Shown here one piece after another: positions 16,931-26,549 of a stretch of DNA of 47,767 bases. Position numbers and translations under genes: made by a program. Under the pieces are notes generated by a model. That model was given only the letters and a program-made list of their open reading frames with translations. It was not told where the DNA came from and ran no database searches. Source of the DNA: Candidatus Abyssobacteria bacterium SURF_5 (GTDB taxonomy: Bacteria > Abyssobacteria > SURF-5); NCBI GenBank assembly GCA_003598085.1, contig QZKU01000048.1, positions 1 through 47,767 on the forward strand, written 5' to 3'. Position 1 is the first letter of the stretch; each line of letters opens with the position of its first letter.

Positions 16931-19285
16931 ATGAGAAAAGCTGAACATTATTTGCCGCCTCTGGTGCTGATCTGCGTGCTCTTTCTTTTTTGGCTTTTCA
17001 ACTATGGGCCGCTGCAGTTGACGACTCGCTCGGTGGAGGATTGCGGGCTGTGGGCCCATAACATGTACAACTACTACCTGCCGGAGTACGATTATGTCTT
17101 CCGGCGGTTGGCGAGTGGGAGATTCCCCTTGTGGAACTCGTTTCAGGGGTGCGGGTTTCCGACGCTGGCGGGTTTGCAGGGAGGGGCGCTCTATCCTCCC
17201 AACGTGCTGTTCCTGCTCATGTCCGCGGAAGCGGCGATAAGCTATTCCACGTTGTTTCACCTCTGCCTGGCCGCGGTCTTTCTCTACCTTTTCGTCAAAC
17301 GCATTTTTCCCGATGCTCATTTTGCCGGAGCGCTGGTCGCGGCCCTCGCTTTTGTCTTCAACCCGAGGATGTATGAATTTGTCCTGTTCCCCGGAAACTT
17401 CATGACGATATGCTGGCTGCCCGCCGGAATGTATTTCTCCGAGAGGATTGTGGAGAAACCGACGCTTGCCCGAGTCGGCTGGCTGGCCCTCTCGGTTTCA
17501 ATGATCTTCCTGGCAGGCTTCGCACAGGCGACGGCGTATGTTTACGAAGTTATGGCGGCATTTCTTCTCTTTCGCCTGCTGCAGCACAACTGGAAAGACA
17601 AGAATCCGAGGGCGACGCTCAAGGTTTTGGCGATGTTGCTTTTGGCCGGAGTAACGGCGGCAATGCTTGCGGGGCCGCAACTTCTACCGACTTATGAGCT
17701 CGTCGGTCTCAGCGCGCGCTCGCTCGGGACGCTCACACCGCAGATGTCCGAGGTGTACGGTCCCCAAGCCAACGCTTTTCTTCCGTGGCTGAAGGGAATG
17801 GTCGATTATTCCGGAGCCTTTACGTTGGTTGACGGCCGCAATCCGATCCCGCCGTGGTCTCTCTTTCTTATTGTGGTTCCGCTTGCATTCCTTCGGAAGC
17901 AGGATCGGGGCATATCCCTCTTTTTCCTGTTGATTGGACTTCTTTCTTTCGTTCTCTCCTTGGGCACAAATGCACCTTTTTACCGATTTTATTGGGATTA
18001 TTTCCCCTCCGGAAACTGGTTCACCACTCCCATTCGTTTACGGATTCTTTTCTATTTCAGCTTGTCGTTGTTGGCTGGAGCCGGCTTGAGCGCGGCGATT
18101 GATTCCGAGGTCGCGGGAAAATTAAAGCGTCTCGACGTGCTTCGACTGTGTGGGCTCCTTATAATAATCTCAGCGGTCTTCGCCGGCGCCGGTATCTTTT
18201 TGGTGAAGGATTGGTTCTTTCTTGTTCTCGGGTTGATTGTCATTCACCTTGCGCTCATCTCAGCGCTTATCATGGCCACGAGAAACGGAAGGAGATTTGA
18301 GCGGAAATATCTGACGCTCTTGCTCATTCTTGTTATTCTCGGAGAAAGCGGATTCTGGTACAGGAACCTGCTGCCGTTTCCAATGAAGGTGAAGCCCAAA
18401 GAAAAGCTGTATAACCGGGCCGTTGCCGCAGTTTTATCTCCCGCAGGGCGCGCGCACATAGAGAACGGCTGGGGGATGGGGTTTTACGGTTCGCCGGAAG
18501 TTCCCGAGAAATTCGGATCGCTCTTTGAACGGCCCGTCACCACCAATTGGGAGCCGCTGAGCCTGCGGCATTACCAGGAATTCTGCAATTATCTGACCGG
18601 CAGGAACTGGTATTACGGGAGGTTTCAACTTGCCGGACGCCCTTTTAATGAAAAGATGTTCGACATGCTTTCCGCAAGGTATATTGTCTTTTCCGATGGG
18701 GCCGCCGATTGGATCGAAGGGCGCCTTCGAAAAGATCCAATAGAGCCGCGGTATCGCCTGGTAAAGGATTTGGGAGCAGCAAAAGTTTATGAAAACCTGC
18801 GCGCGCTCGAAATCGCCGGTTTCGCGCCTCAGTGGGATTTAATAAATGGCCCGGCCGACCTTCTGAGCAAAGTCGAGGGGGCGGATTTCAATGCGAGCTC
18901 GACTGTGTTTCTGCAAGAAAGGCCCAGTGGCGGAACGGAACAGAAGCTGATTGATGTCGCTCTTCCAGGAAATGATCCCATACGGTCGGTGAAACTTGAT
19001 CATGAGAATATCGAAATTGATGTCGAGGCCCCTCAGGCCGGGATCGTATGGGTCTCGGATTGCCATTATCCCGGCTGGCAGGCATGGGTCGACGGAACCA
19101 AGTCGGACGTGCTGCGCGTGAATCATGCTTTCAAGGGGGTGTTCGTCGAAGCCGGGCCCCACAAGATCAGAATAAAGTTCATGCCGGCAAGCTTTCGCTG
19201 GGGGATCGGGCTTGGCATTGCTGGCTTGATACTGTTAGTTGCCGAGCTGCTCTGGGGCCGATTGAAACAAAGGGGTCGGGCATGA
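16931..19285 (+). CDS. YfhO-family multi-pass membrane protein
   Basis: 784 residues with about a dozen hydrophobic helices in the first 500 residues and a soluble extracytoplasmic C-terminal part. The end has the family hallmark CHYPGWQAWVDG, about residue 712, then VNHAFKGVFVEAGPHKI and a final transmembrane helix. YfhO proteins are GT-C-like proteins linked in some bacteria to glycosylation of lipoteichoic acids or other envelope polymers, using polyprenyl-linked sugars. The first loop has the acidic segment SVEDCGLWAHNM. The ATG at 16931 directly precedes the first helix and is preferred. The stop overlaps the next gene's ATG (ATGA at 19282), so the pair is coupled. Confidence 0.82.
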   Translation: MRKAEHYLPPLVLICVLFLFWLFNYGPLQLTTRSVEDCGLWAHNMYNYYLPEYDYVFRRLASGRFPLWNSFQGCGFPTLAGLQGGALYPPNVLFLLMSAEAAISYSTLFHLCLAAVFLYLFVKRIFPDAHFAGALVAALAFVFNPRMYEFVLFPGNFMTICWLPAGMYFSERIVEKPTLARVGWLALSVSMIFLAGFAQATAYVYEVMAAFLLFRLLQHNWKDKNPRATLKVLAMLLLAGVTAAMLAGPQLLPTYELVGLSARSLGTLTPQMSEVYGPQANAFLPWLKGMVDYSGAFTLVDGRNPIPPWSLFLIVVPLAFLRKQDRGISLFFLLIGLLSFVLSLGTNAPFYRFYWDYFPSGNWFTTPIRLRILFYFSLSLLAGAGLSAAIDSEVAGKLKRLDVLRLCGLLIIISAVFAGAGIFLVKDWFFLVLGLIVIHLALISALIMATRNGRRFERKYLTLLLILVILGESGFWYRNLLPFPMKVKPKEKLYNRAVAAVLSPAGRAHIENGWGMGFYGSPEVPEKFGSLFERPVTTNWEPLSLRHYQEFCNYLTGRNWYYGRFQLAGRPFNEKMFDMLSARYIVFSDGAADWIEGRLRKDPIEPRYRLVKDLGAAKVYENLRALEIAGFAPQWDLINGPADLLSKVEGADFNASSTVFLQERPSGGTEQKLIDVALPGNDPIRSVKLDHENIEIDVEAPQAGIVWVSDCHYPGWQAWVDGTKSDVLRVNHAFKGVFVEAGPHKIRIKFMPASFRWGIGLGIAGLILLVAELLWGRLKQRGRA

Positions 19286-21384
19286 AGGCAGAGATCTCGC
19301 CCAATTCTCTCACGTTGAGATCATCCAGCTTCTTAAAGCGCCACATCCATCTCCTTGTAATCATCGCATCGAGTCTGCTATTTTATCTCACAATCTCGAT
19401 GATCGATCTCGATTTTTACCGCGCTTTTGCCGATCTCGGCTCTCATATGTACGTCTTCGAAAGGGTGCTGATGGGAGATGTTCCATATCGCGATCTCTGG
19501 CAGAATGACACCCCTGGCCTCTTTTATGCCGGAGCGATTGCACTCAAACTGTTTGGAATGAATCTCTATTCAATGAAGCTTCTCCTTGCGCTGGTACTGA
19601 CGCTTTCCACAGCTATCCTGTTTCTGATTGCAAAGAAAATTATGCCTGTACCTTTCGCCATGGCTGTCGCGTTTGTGTCAGTTCTCTGGGGAAATCTAAT
19701 CCTGAACATTCCATACGGCGGGTGGTTTTCAAACTGTTTTGGACTGCTTGCTCTGCTGGCGTTTCTCGAGTACCAGGAAACGATGAAAAACAACACGTTG
19801 TTGCTCCTTCTTTGCGGGGCGGCCTTGGGTATGGCTTTCACTTTCAGACAACATATAGGACTGTTCTATCTTATTGCGGTGGCGCTTTTGGTCGCCATAG
19901 CCGTTTTGTTCTTTGAGAATTGGCAGGTTGAAGCCAAACCACGGTCCGGTTACTTCAAATTGCTTGTGTTCCTCTCGTATGCAGTACTTTTTGTCATTAG
20001 CGCCGTTCTCATGCCGCTTGTTTTTCTCAGGCGAACAATGGCAACAACTGAAGGCCTCTCAATAAAAAATTTTCTTGTCTTCTTCTTGCCCGTCTTCGCT
20101 TTCAACCTGCTGATTATCATGATTTTTCTTCGGCGGATCGAAAGAGATGATACAACTACCGATTACCGCCGGTTATTCATGCTCCTCCTTAAACGGGAAG
20201 CGGGGCTGGGCATAGGCTTTTTAGTTCCGATTCTCCCATGGTATATTCATTTTTCGACGATAATTGGATGGAAGACTTTCTTTCAGATAATCACGATCAC
20301 ACATCCGGAGCAGCAAAGTTTTCAGCAGGGCTATTTCCAGGCTCTTCGACTGCCTTCTTTATCAGCTCACTCTGTTTTGCTTGCCGCAGTGATGTGCGCG
20401 TTGTGCGGTGCAGTCATACTTCTTCTCATTTTCAGTGGTTCACGAAGGATGCTCTGTGCCAGCATCATAGCTGTCGCCTCGCTCCTCGTCATGTCTTACC
20501 TCATGTTTTTTCCGCTGGATTCGGGTTTCGTGCCTATGTATTATCTGCCGGTCGCTTTGGAAGCTGTCCTGTTCCCCATTATTTACAGGAGGATGTATTT
20601 CCAGGGCGACTTGCTCAACGAAAAAGAAGCGGCGGGCATTCTCGCGATTGCGGTTTATGGCGCTTTCAGTTACCTGAGCCTGATAATCCTCGTGGACAGG
20701 TATCATTACCAGATGCTGATATTCCCATGGCTTGCGGCTGCGGGATATCTGCTGTATATCGTGCACCATAAATCTTCATGCTCTTTCAGGAATGCCGGTT
20801 ATCTTGGAAAGACAAGACAACTGGCAATACTGACGGCAGCATCCTTGCCGCTGCTTCTCCTCGTTGTCGGAAAACCTCTCGCAATAGTCATGGATCAATA
20901 CCAATCGAATAAAGCTTATTCGAAAAGCGCGTTTCCTGCAGGCGGTAATGTCGTTTTCGGAAAGATGGAGATCGAGCGTGGCGGCATCTATATTAATGCT
21001 GCATTTCTCGAAGATATTGAGACGGTGGTTAGCTATCTGCGGGAGAATGCGGCACAAGGGGATTATCTTTTTGGCGGTCCCGCGATCAATATGTTCAATT
21101 TCCTCACCGGAATGCCTTTCCCCTCGAGGCACCGCTATTTTATTTTCGACGCCGTCTCCTCTCGACAGCAGTATGAGATGGCGGCTGCCTTGATTGAAAA
21201 GAAACCGAAGTACTACATTTACGACCATTATTATGATACAAATCCCGATCCGGTCATAGCTTTGGAGTTTTTCCGACAATTCCCGCCGATCGGCGAGTAT
21301 GTATCGAGCAACTACACGTTCGACTATAAAATTGGGCGGTTTTATTTGTATAAGCGGAAGGACGCCTTAAAGCCGTCGATGTAG
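19282..21384 (+). CDS. GT-C-type (GT39/PMT-like) membrane glycosyltransferase
   Basis: 700 residues, about 12 predicted helices. After the first helix comes an extracytoplasmic loop with acidic residues and a family-like pattern: FADLGSHMYVFERVLMGDVP followed by YRDLWQNDTPG. The same arrangement occurs in the gene at 30104 (KGKVIYRDFWVFYPPG), which marks the two as paralogues. GT-C enzymes transfer sugars from polyprenyl-phosphate donors to lipids, proteins or glycans at the outer face of the membrane. The acceptor is unknown. The ATG overlaps the preceding stop; GGGGTCGGG upstream may serve as ribosome-binding site. A weak hairpin GAAGC/GCTTC followed by TTTCTT (21435-21459) lies downstream. 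Confidence 0.78.
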   Translation: MKAEISPNSLTLRSSSFLKRHIHLLVIIASSLLFYLTISMIDLDFYRAFADLGSHMYVFERVLMGDVPYRDLWQNDTPGLFYAGAIALKLFGMNLYSMKLLLALVLTLSTAILFLIAKKIMPVPFAMAVAFVSVLWGNLILNIPYGGWFSNCFGLLALLAFLEYQETMKNNTLLLLLCGAALGMAFTFRQHIGLFYLIAVALLVAIAVLFFENWQVEAKPRSGYFKLLVFLSYAVLFVISAVLMPLVFLRRTMATTEGLSIKNFLVFFLPVFAFNLLIIMIFLRRIERDDTTTDYRRLFMLLLKREAGLGIGFLVPILPWYIHFSTIIGWKTFFQIITITHPEQQSFQQGYFQALRLPSLSAHSVLLAAVMCALCGAVILLLIFSGSRRMLCASIIAVASLLVMSYLMFFPLDSGFVPMYYLPVALEAVLFPIIYRRMYFQGDLLNEKEAAGILAIAVYGAFSYLSLIILVDRYHYQMLIFPWLAAAGYLLYIVHHKSSCSFRNAGYLGKTRQLAILTAASLPLLLLVVGKPLAIVMDQYQSNKAYSKSAFPAGGNVVFGKMEIERGGIYINAAFLEDIETVVSYLRENAAQGDYLFGGPAINMFNFLTGMPFPSRHRYFIFDAVSSRQQYEMAAALIEKKPKYYIYDHYYDTNPDPVIALEFFRQFPPIGEYVSSNYTFDYKIGRFYLYKRKDALKPSM

Positions 21385-21470
21385 CTGGGCAAACGGCAAA
21401 ACGGTGGCCGAAACCTCTTTGTTGAGCGACGCCTGAAGCGCCCTTTTAGCTTCTTTCTTGGGCAGTACTA

Positions 21471-21479
21471 TGATACAAT
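21471..21479 (+). promoter_or_regulatory. Candidate extended -10 promoter before the GT2 gene
   Basis: TGA-TACAAT at 21471-21479, with only a weak TTCTTT 17 bp upstream, in the 152-nt gap before the glycosyltransferase gene. It may start a second transcript inside the cluster. Confidence 0.35.
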
Positions 21480-21536
21480 AGAAACTCGGAAGTTGCGATT
21501 TAGGATGGATATTCGGCTGAATACGACGGTGTAGGC

Positions 21537-22730
21537 ATGTGGTTGCTTGAACTGCTTTTCTTCGGGCTCACCCTTTTTATCGGCTGGATGATGTTCGGCT
21601 ACTTCCTGTTTATCGCCTTCAAGGGACTCTTTCAGAACAGGAAGGAGCCGGCATTTCCTGAATCCTGGCCGATGATATCGGTCATCGTTCCCTGTTTCAA
21701 CGAGCAGAGCCAAATTCTGGACAAACTTAACGATTTAAGGGCTCTCGACTATCCGTCCGATTGCCTCGAGGTGGTATTCGCCGACGGCGGCTCGACCGAC
21801 GAAACCCTTGCTATATTGGAAAACGCTCTCAATCAGGAAGAGCCTTTCCGGGTCATCCGGTGCCCTCGCAAGGGCAAAATCAATCAAATCAACTTCGCGC
21901 TGCCGCAACTGCGCGGCGATCTCGTCATCAATACCGACGTAGACGCCCGCCTGAGCTCGGATGCACTGAAATGGATAGTTGCCGAGTTCGAAGCTTCGCC
22001 CGACATCCGTGTGGTCGGGGCCTATTCACACCCCCTCGACACGCTTGATCTTGAACATTATTATTGGGATGCCCAAAACAAAGGGCGCTTCCTCGAAAGC
22101 GAAGTGTGGACTGCGTCAATTGTCATCGCACAATGCTATGGGTTCCGGCGGAGCTTGTTGTCGGCCTTCCCCGAAGATGTCGTCGCCGATGATATTTACA
22201 TCGCCTATCTGGCAAATACTCTTGGTTACAGAACCGTTTATTCGCGGCACGCGATTTCCCGGGAGACACGAAGCCCGCAAACGTATGCCGAATTCCTTCA
22301 GCACAAATTCCGCAAAGGCAATGCCTTCTTGCGGGAATCCCTGCGTTTCCTGTATCGACTGCCGGAAATGGATACCTTTTGCAAGCTGATGCACGGCACC
22401 CGTATCGCTCAGCAACTGCTTTTGCCATGGATGCTCCTGGTGTGGGCATTAGTCGCCGGCTCACTGTTGACTCTCTTTCGGGTCGATCTCGTTTTCTTCG
22501 CCATTCTCTTCCTCCTGCTCCTCCTCCTTCTGACCAACCGGGTTTTCGCTTCGGTCAAACTCCCCGGTGACCCACGCCATTATTCTTTTTCCGCTGTTCT
22601 TAAGAGTTTTCTCATGACACTGCTGCTGTTGCTGATGACAGGGTTAAGCTATCCTTTTTTCCGGCAGAGCAGCTCATATGCCCGTTTGCCAGCCGGAATG
22701 ACCGCCTCCGACAAGCCGGAAACAGTGTGA
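21537..22730 (+). CDS. Family 2 glycosyltransferase, membrane-anchored processive type
   Basis: 397 residues. One N-terminal helix, a GT-A domain, and two to three C-terminal helices. The nucleotide-binding strand SVIVPCFNE, the DxD motif (Asp134-Val-Asp136 in INTDVDARL), the acceptor-site acidic pair in VVADDIYIA and QHKFRKG in place of the QxxRW motif are all present. This is the layout of membrane GT2 enzymes that build polysaccharide or glycolipid from nucleotide sugars on the cytoplasmic side. Together with the GT-C neighbours it could supply or extend a lipid-linked glycan. The ribosome-binding site is weak. Confidence 0.88.
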   Translation: MWLLELLFFGLTLFIGWMMFGYFLFIAFKGLFQNRKEPAFPESWPMISVIVPCFNEQSQILDKLNDLRALDYPSDCLEVVFADGGSTDETLAILENALNQEEPFRVIRCPRKGKINQINFALPQLRGDLVINTDVDARLSSDALKWIVAEFEASPDIRVVGAYSHPLDTLDLEHYYWDAQNKGRFLESEVWTASIVIAQCYGFRRSLLSAFPEDVVADDIYIAYLANTLGYRTVYSRHAISRETRSPQTYAEFLQHKFRKGNAFLRESLRFLYRLPEMDTFCKLMHGTRIAQQLLLPWMLLVWALVAGSLLTLFRVDLVFFAILFLLLLLLLTNRVFASVKLPGDPRHYSFSAVLKSFLMTLLLLLMTGLSYPFFRQSSSYARLPAGMTASDKPETV

Positions 22731-22870
22731 TGCCGAACTCGAAGCTTTCGTCATTCTCATACATGTTCGCGGCTTTCATGCGCCGGGATTTCCACAAGCT
22801 AAATAGAGCGCGGCAAAGCCGCAACCGACATGTTGGAACACGAATTAGATGTATTTGACAAATTAGACGA

Positions 22871-23932
22871 ATGAATACCCAAAAATACCTCATGAACTTC
22901 AAGTACGCCTTCCGGCCTCATAAGCCGGTAATGATGGCGCGGCTTGCCCTGACTTTTTTCAAAATCCTGATCTTGAAGAAGAGCCCGCTTCGGTATGTGG
23001 ATTTCAATATCACCGATAAATGCAACCTCACGTGCAAGCACTGCTTTGCCACCGCCTTCACCTCCAGCGACCGCCGAAAAATGGAGCTTGACGATTATCG
23101 CCGGGTCATGAAGGAGGCTAACGAACTGGGCGCGGTCAACTTTTCTTTTCAGGGCGGGGAGCCGTTGCTCTTTCCGCAATTGGAGGATTTGATCCGGGCG
23201 GCAATGCCCTATAAAAACGTCATCTCCGTTACTACTAATGGGACGCTGCTTACGCCCGAGCGGGCTCGGTCGCTCAGAAGATTAGGCGTCGACATTTTCA
23301 CCATCAGCCTCGACAGCATGCAGGCTGAAGATCACGACAGTATCAGAAACAAGAAGGGAACCTTCGAGAAAACGATGAGGGGGATCGAGGCGGCACTTGC
23401 CAACGGATGCAATGTAACCGTTGGCACCGTCCTTTCCCATCAGAATATCAGATCGGAAGGAATCGAGGAGCTCTTCGAGTGGGTGTGCAGAAGAAAGCTC
23501 ACCCTTTGCCTTTCGCTAGCGGTTCCGGTCGGCGAGTGGGCGGGAAGCCCTGATGTGGTATTGACGGAAGACGACCTGGAATATCTCGAAAATCTTCAAA
23601 AGAAGTATCCGTATGTGCGCACTGATTTCGAGGCCAATTATCTGAAGTGGGGCTGCGGCGCGATCAAGGAAATCCTTTACATAACCCCTTACGGAGATGT
23701 GCTTCCCTGTCCTTATATTCATATTTCGTTCGGGAATGTTTTTGAGAATAGTCTCGATGAAATCAGAACGATCGCCCTGCAGAACCCTTACTTTGCCGAT
23801 TATTGGCAGAAATGCTTGTGTGCAACGGATAAAGATTTCATTCAACAGTTTCTCGCAAAAATTAGCAAGCATGAGGCGGCCCTGCCGGTTGGACATAAGG
23901 ATGTCTTCAAACAAGAACCGCCACGACCATAA
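22871..23932 (+). CDS. Radical SAM protein with SPASM-like C-terminal cysteines
   Basis: 353 residues. CNLTCKHC gives the radical SAM cluster ligands Cys51, Cys55 and Cys58; FQGGEPLL is the SAM-binding GGE motif. Towards the C-terminus WGCGAIKEILYITPYGDVLPCPY with a later CLCA resembles the SPASM/twitch auxiliary-cluster region. Enzymes of this group modify peptides or lipids; the substrate here is unknown. The gene follows a 140-nt gap with a small GCGGC-AAA-GCCGC hairpin (22810-22822), and its last 32 nt overlap the next methyltransferase gene. No clear ribosome-binding site precedes the ATG. Confidence 0.85.
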   Translation: MNTQKYLMNFKYAFRPHKPVMMARLALTFFKILILKKSPLRYVDFNITDKCNLTCKHCFATAFTSSDRRKMELDDYRRVMKEANELGAVNFSFQGGEPLLFPQLEDLIRAAMPYKNVISVTTNGTLLTPERARSLRRLGVDIFTISLDSMQAEDHDSIRNKKGTFEKTMRGIEAALANGCNVTVGTVLSHQNIRSEGIEELFEWVCRRKLTLCLSLAVPVGEWAGSPDVVLTEDDLEYLENLQKKYPYVRTDFEANYLKWGCGAIKEILYITPYGDVLPCPYIHISFGNVFENSLDEIRTIALQNPYFADYWQKCLCATDKDFIQQFLAKISKHEAALPVGHKDVFKQEPPRP

Positions 23933-24704
23933 GCAGGTTGCGGAAGCCAACAGGAATCTTTACAATATTTCGCCCGAGGTATCAATTGATTTTCAGCAAT
24001 TCGCAGATATCCCCTACGTGGCCTCTCGAGTTGCCACAACCATCGAAGACTGCTTCACCCGTTTACCAGCGCACCACTCCGTTCGCGTCCTGGATATTGG
24101 CACCGGAATAGGTCACCTGCTGGCTCATATCATGAGTCATGCCCTGGCGCAAAACATTTTCGCTATTGACATCGCGGAAAGGAACATCGAGGTCGCAAGA
24201 CAACGCTATCCGGGCGTCACCTTTTACATCGGCGACTTTCTGTCTGACTTCCCGCTTCCTGATAAAGTCGAGTTGATAACGGCGTACAGCGTCTTACACC
24301 ATTTCGCTGATTGGGCGGCATTCCTAAATAAGGCGGATCGATTGCTGAATGCCGGCGGCATCCTCTACCTGGATCACGAGCCTCTAGACAGCTTGCTTGC
24401 GCGGGCGTACATATCTCTTGCGCGCATCAAGAACCGTCGCCACCGCGACCTTCTCCTCGCGGAATATCACCAGTTCCATGGATATCTCGATTTGTTCGAG
24501 GTGAGTCGTCATCTGAAGGCGATGAATTATCAGGTCGACCTCTACTTCACGAACCTGTCTCTTATCGGCGACATTATAAAGAAGACGGGCATAAATCTCT
24601 CATCGATTATTGTTCAAGAGATGCTGGTAAATAGTAAACGTAAGAGAATCCTGAAACAGGCGTTTCTGTCATACAAAATTATAGCTCAGAAGCTGGATGC
24701 CTGA
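23901..24704 (+). CDS. Class I SAM-dependent methyltransferase
   Basis: 267 residues with the SAM-binding motif VLDIGTGIGHLL (Asp65 region), an acidic AIDIAERNIEVARQR strand end, and the post-motif AYSVLHHFADW followed by LNAGGILYLDHEPL. Start chosen at ATG 23901 (TAAGG just upstream), which overlaps the end of the radical SAM gene by 32 nt; the longer reading from 23697 lies fully inside that gene and is not credible. Substrate unknown; a second methyltransferase with a similar DHD/DHE motif is encoded at 25764. Confidence 0.85.
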   Translation: MSSNKNRHDHKQVAEANRNLYNISPEVSIDFQQFADIPYVASRVATTIEDCFTRLPAHHSVRVLDIGTGIGHLLAHIMSHALAQNIFAIDIAERNIEVARQRYPGVTFYIGDFLSDFPLPDKVELITAYSVLHHFADWAAFLNKADRLLNAGGILYLDHEPLDSLLARAYISLARIKNRRHRDLLLAEYHQFHGYLDLFEVSRHLKAMNYQVDLYFTNLSLIGDIIKKTGINLSSIIVQEMLVNSKRKRILKQAFLSYKIIAQKLDA

Positions 24705-24746
24705 GAGCGCGAAGAGGCGATTCCTGAAGAGGGTCCTTGAAATAAA

Positions 24747-25733
24747 ATGAATGTATTCGTTACAGGCGCCTCAGGTTTTATCGGAAGCAACCTGTGCAAA
24801 AGGCTTGTGGCGGACGGCAACCGGGTCTACGCTTTGGCGCGGAATCCGACGGAACAGTCGGGTGAGGGGCTATCGTATGTCAGGGGGGATATCCTGAATC
24901 CGAAAAGCTTTCAAGCGGTTCTTCACGACTGCGACCTCATTTTTCACTGTGCCGCCTGTGTTTCATTCGATAAAAAAGATTACCCACAAGCGTTCGAAGT
25001 GAACGTGGAAGGGACCGAGCGCATCCTGGAGGCTGCGCATCGGGCGGGCGTCAAGAAGGTGGTTCATCTGAGCGCATGTGCGGTGCTTGGGTTTTCGACC
25101 ACTTCGGAAAAGGTGCTCGATGAGGCTGCTGCACCTCCCATCTCGAAAGATAATGTTTATGCGTATACGAAGAAAATGGCGGAGGAAAAGGTTCTGGAGT
25201 ACGTCCGGAAGGGGCTTGATGTCTCAATCGCGAATATCGCCACCGTTTACGGCGCCGGCGATCGGAAGCTGAATTCCGGCTCGGTCATAAAGTCGGTATA
25301 CGAAGGAAAGATGCGGTTTGTTCCTCCAGGCGGAACAAGCTTTGTCTCGGTTGAGGATGTTGTGGAAGGGCTGATACTGATTGCGCGAAATGGTCGTCCC
25401 GGAGAACGGTACATCTTGTGCTCCGAGAATATGGAATACCGTCAGCTTGTAAATAGAATCAGCGCGGTTTTGCAGGTGAAGAGGCCGCTGATGACCCTGC
25501 CCTCGATCGCCTATTATCCCGCCGTTCTGGCGGTAACGGCGCTGAACCTGCTGGCTCCTGCCGGCGGCGACCAGGTCAATCTTGTCACTCCTCAAATAGT
25601 GAGAGAGACATTCGGCTATAAATATTTCAGTTCCGAAAAAGCGCGGCGCGAGCTGGGCTGGCATCCGGCTAGAACTTTCGAAGAAGCTGTAGGAAGCGCC
25701 TTCGAGTATTACAGGCGCGAGGGTCTTCTGTGA
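24747..25733 (+). CDS. Extended SDR: NAD(P)-dependent epimerase/dehydratase/reductase
   Basis: 328 residues. The N-terminal Rossmann motif GASGFIG (residues 7-13) and catalytic Tyr138-x3-Lys142 in YAYTKK mark an extended short-chain dehydrogenase. The overall pattern (LIFHCAACVSF, NVEGTERILEAAHRAGVKKVVHLS) resembles dihydroflavonol-reductase/HpnA-like proteins and nucleotide-sugar epimerases; which reaction it catalyses cannot be decided. It lies within the envelope cluster, 42 nt after one methyltransferase and 30 nt before another, so it may act on the same product. Confidence 0.87.
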   Translation: MNVFVTGASGFIGSNLCKRLVADGNRVYALARNPTEQSGEGLSYVRGDILNPKSFQAVLHDCDLIFHCAACVSFDKKDYPQAFEVNVEGTERILEAAHRAGVKKVVHLSACAVLGFSTTSEKVLDEAAAPPISKDNVYAYTKKMAEEKVLEYVRKGLDVSIANIATVYGAGDRKLNSGSVIKSVYEGKMRFVPPGGTSFVSVEDVVEGLILIARNGRPGERYILCSENMEYRQLVNRISAVLQVKRPLMTLPSIAYYPAVLAVTALNLLAPAGGDQVNLVTPQIVRETFGYKYFSSEKARRELGWHPARTFEEAVGSAFEYYRREGLL

Positions 25734-25763
25734 TTGAACCAATCAAGTTAGCGAAAGCGCATC

Positions 25764-26546
25764 ATGAACAGGCATAGCGGTCGGCAGGCAAAAGACCAGG
25801 ACACCCGTAGCAGGGTGAAAATGGCCAATCGGCGGTTGTACGATGCGATTGCGGGCGCGTATGAGGAAATCGATGGAAGACGCTCGCCCCGCTTGGAGAT
25901 GTGGCTGAGAGGCAAACTGGAAAACTTGCGCCGGAGCGCGCCGGGGGGGCGCCTCCTGGATATCGGCTCCGGAAGCGGCTTTGTCACTCGATGCGCGGAA
26001 AGTCTTTTTTCGCTTCGGGTGGGAACGGACATGTCGTCGGGAATCCTCGTTGCCAATTCCCAAGCTTTTGACGCCGGTGTCGCCGCCGATGTCGATCATC
26101 TCCCATTTTCCGATGGCAGCTTTGATGTGGTGACGTGTTTTGCGGTGCTTCATCACCTGTATTCTTTCGATGACTTGGTAATGGAAGCGGCTCGAGTCCT
26201 GAAGCCCGGCGGCTTGTTTTACTCCGATCATGATATAGACAGCCTCTTCTGCAGGCGGTTTAGATTGCCGTTGGCCGTCTACCGGCGCCTCCGCGATTCC
26301 GGCTCGAAATACCGGGAAGCCAGCGAGCAAATCACGGACGAGCTGTACCACCTGGCTGAATGGCAGGAGAAGGGTATCAACGCTTCAAGCCTGGCGAGCT
26401 TATTTGCGAATGCAGGTTTCTCAGTTGAATCGAGTTTCCACTGGTTCGGGCTTGCCAGCATAACCGATCGTGTTTTCGGCGAAAGGCTCTCCCGCCACGG
26501 CTGGGCGCCCCTCGTGTCGCTCACCTGCAGGAAGAACGGAGAATAG
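25764..26546 (+). CDS. Class I SAM-dependent methyltransferase
   Basis: 260 residues. SAM motif LLDIGSGSGFVTRCAE (Asp66 region), acidic VGTDMSSGIL, DVDHLPFSDGSFDVVTCF and ARVLKPGGLFYSDHDID are typical of UbiE/COQ5-like methyltransferases (Methyltransf_11). Start uncertain: ATG 25764 has no clear ribosome-binding site, while ATG 25821 follows GCAGG and would remove a polar N-terminal tail of 19 residues. The next gene starts 3 nt after its stop, so the two are cotranscribed. Confidence 0.85.
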   Translation: MNRHSGRQAKDQDTRSRVKMANRRLYDAIAGAYEEIDGRRSPRLEMWLRGKLENLRRSAPGGRLLDIGSGSGFVTRCAESLFSLRVGTDMSSGILVANSQAFDAGVAADVDHLPFSDGSFDVVTCFAVLHHLYSFDDLVMEAARVLKPGGLFYSDHDIDSLFCRRFRLPLAVYRRLRDSGSKYREASEQITDELYHLAEWQEKGINASSLASLFANAGFSVESSFHWFGLASITDRVFGERLSRHGWAPLVSLTCRKNGE

Positions 26547-26549
26547 ATC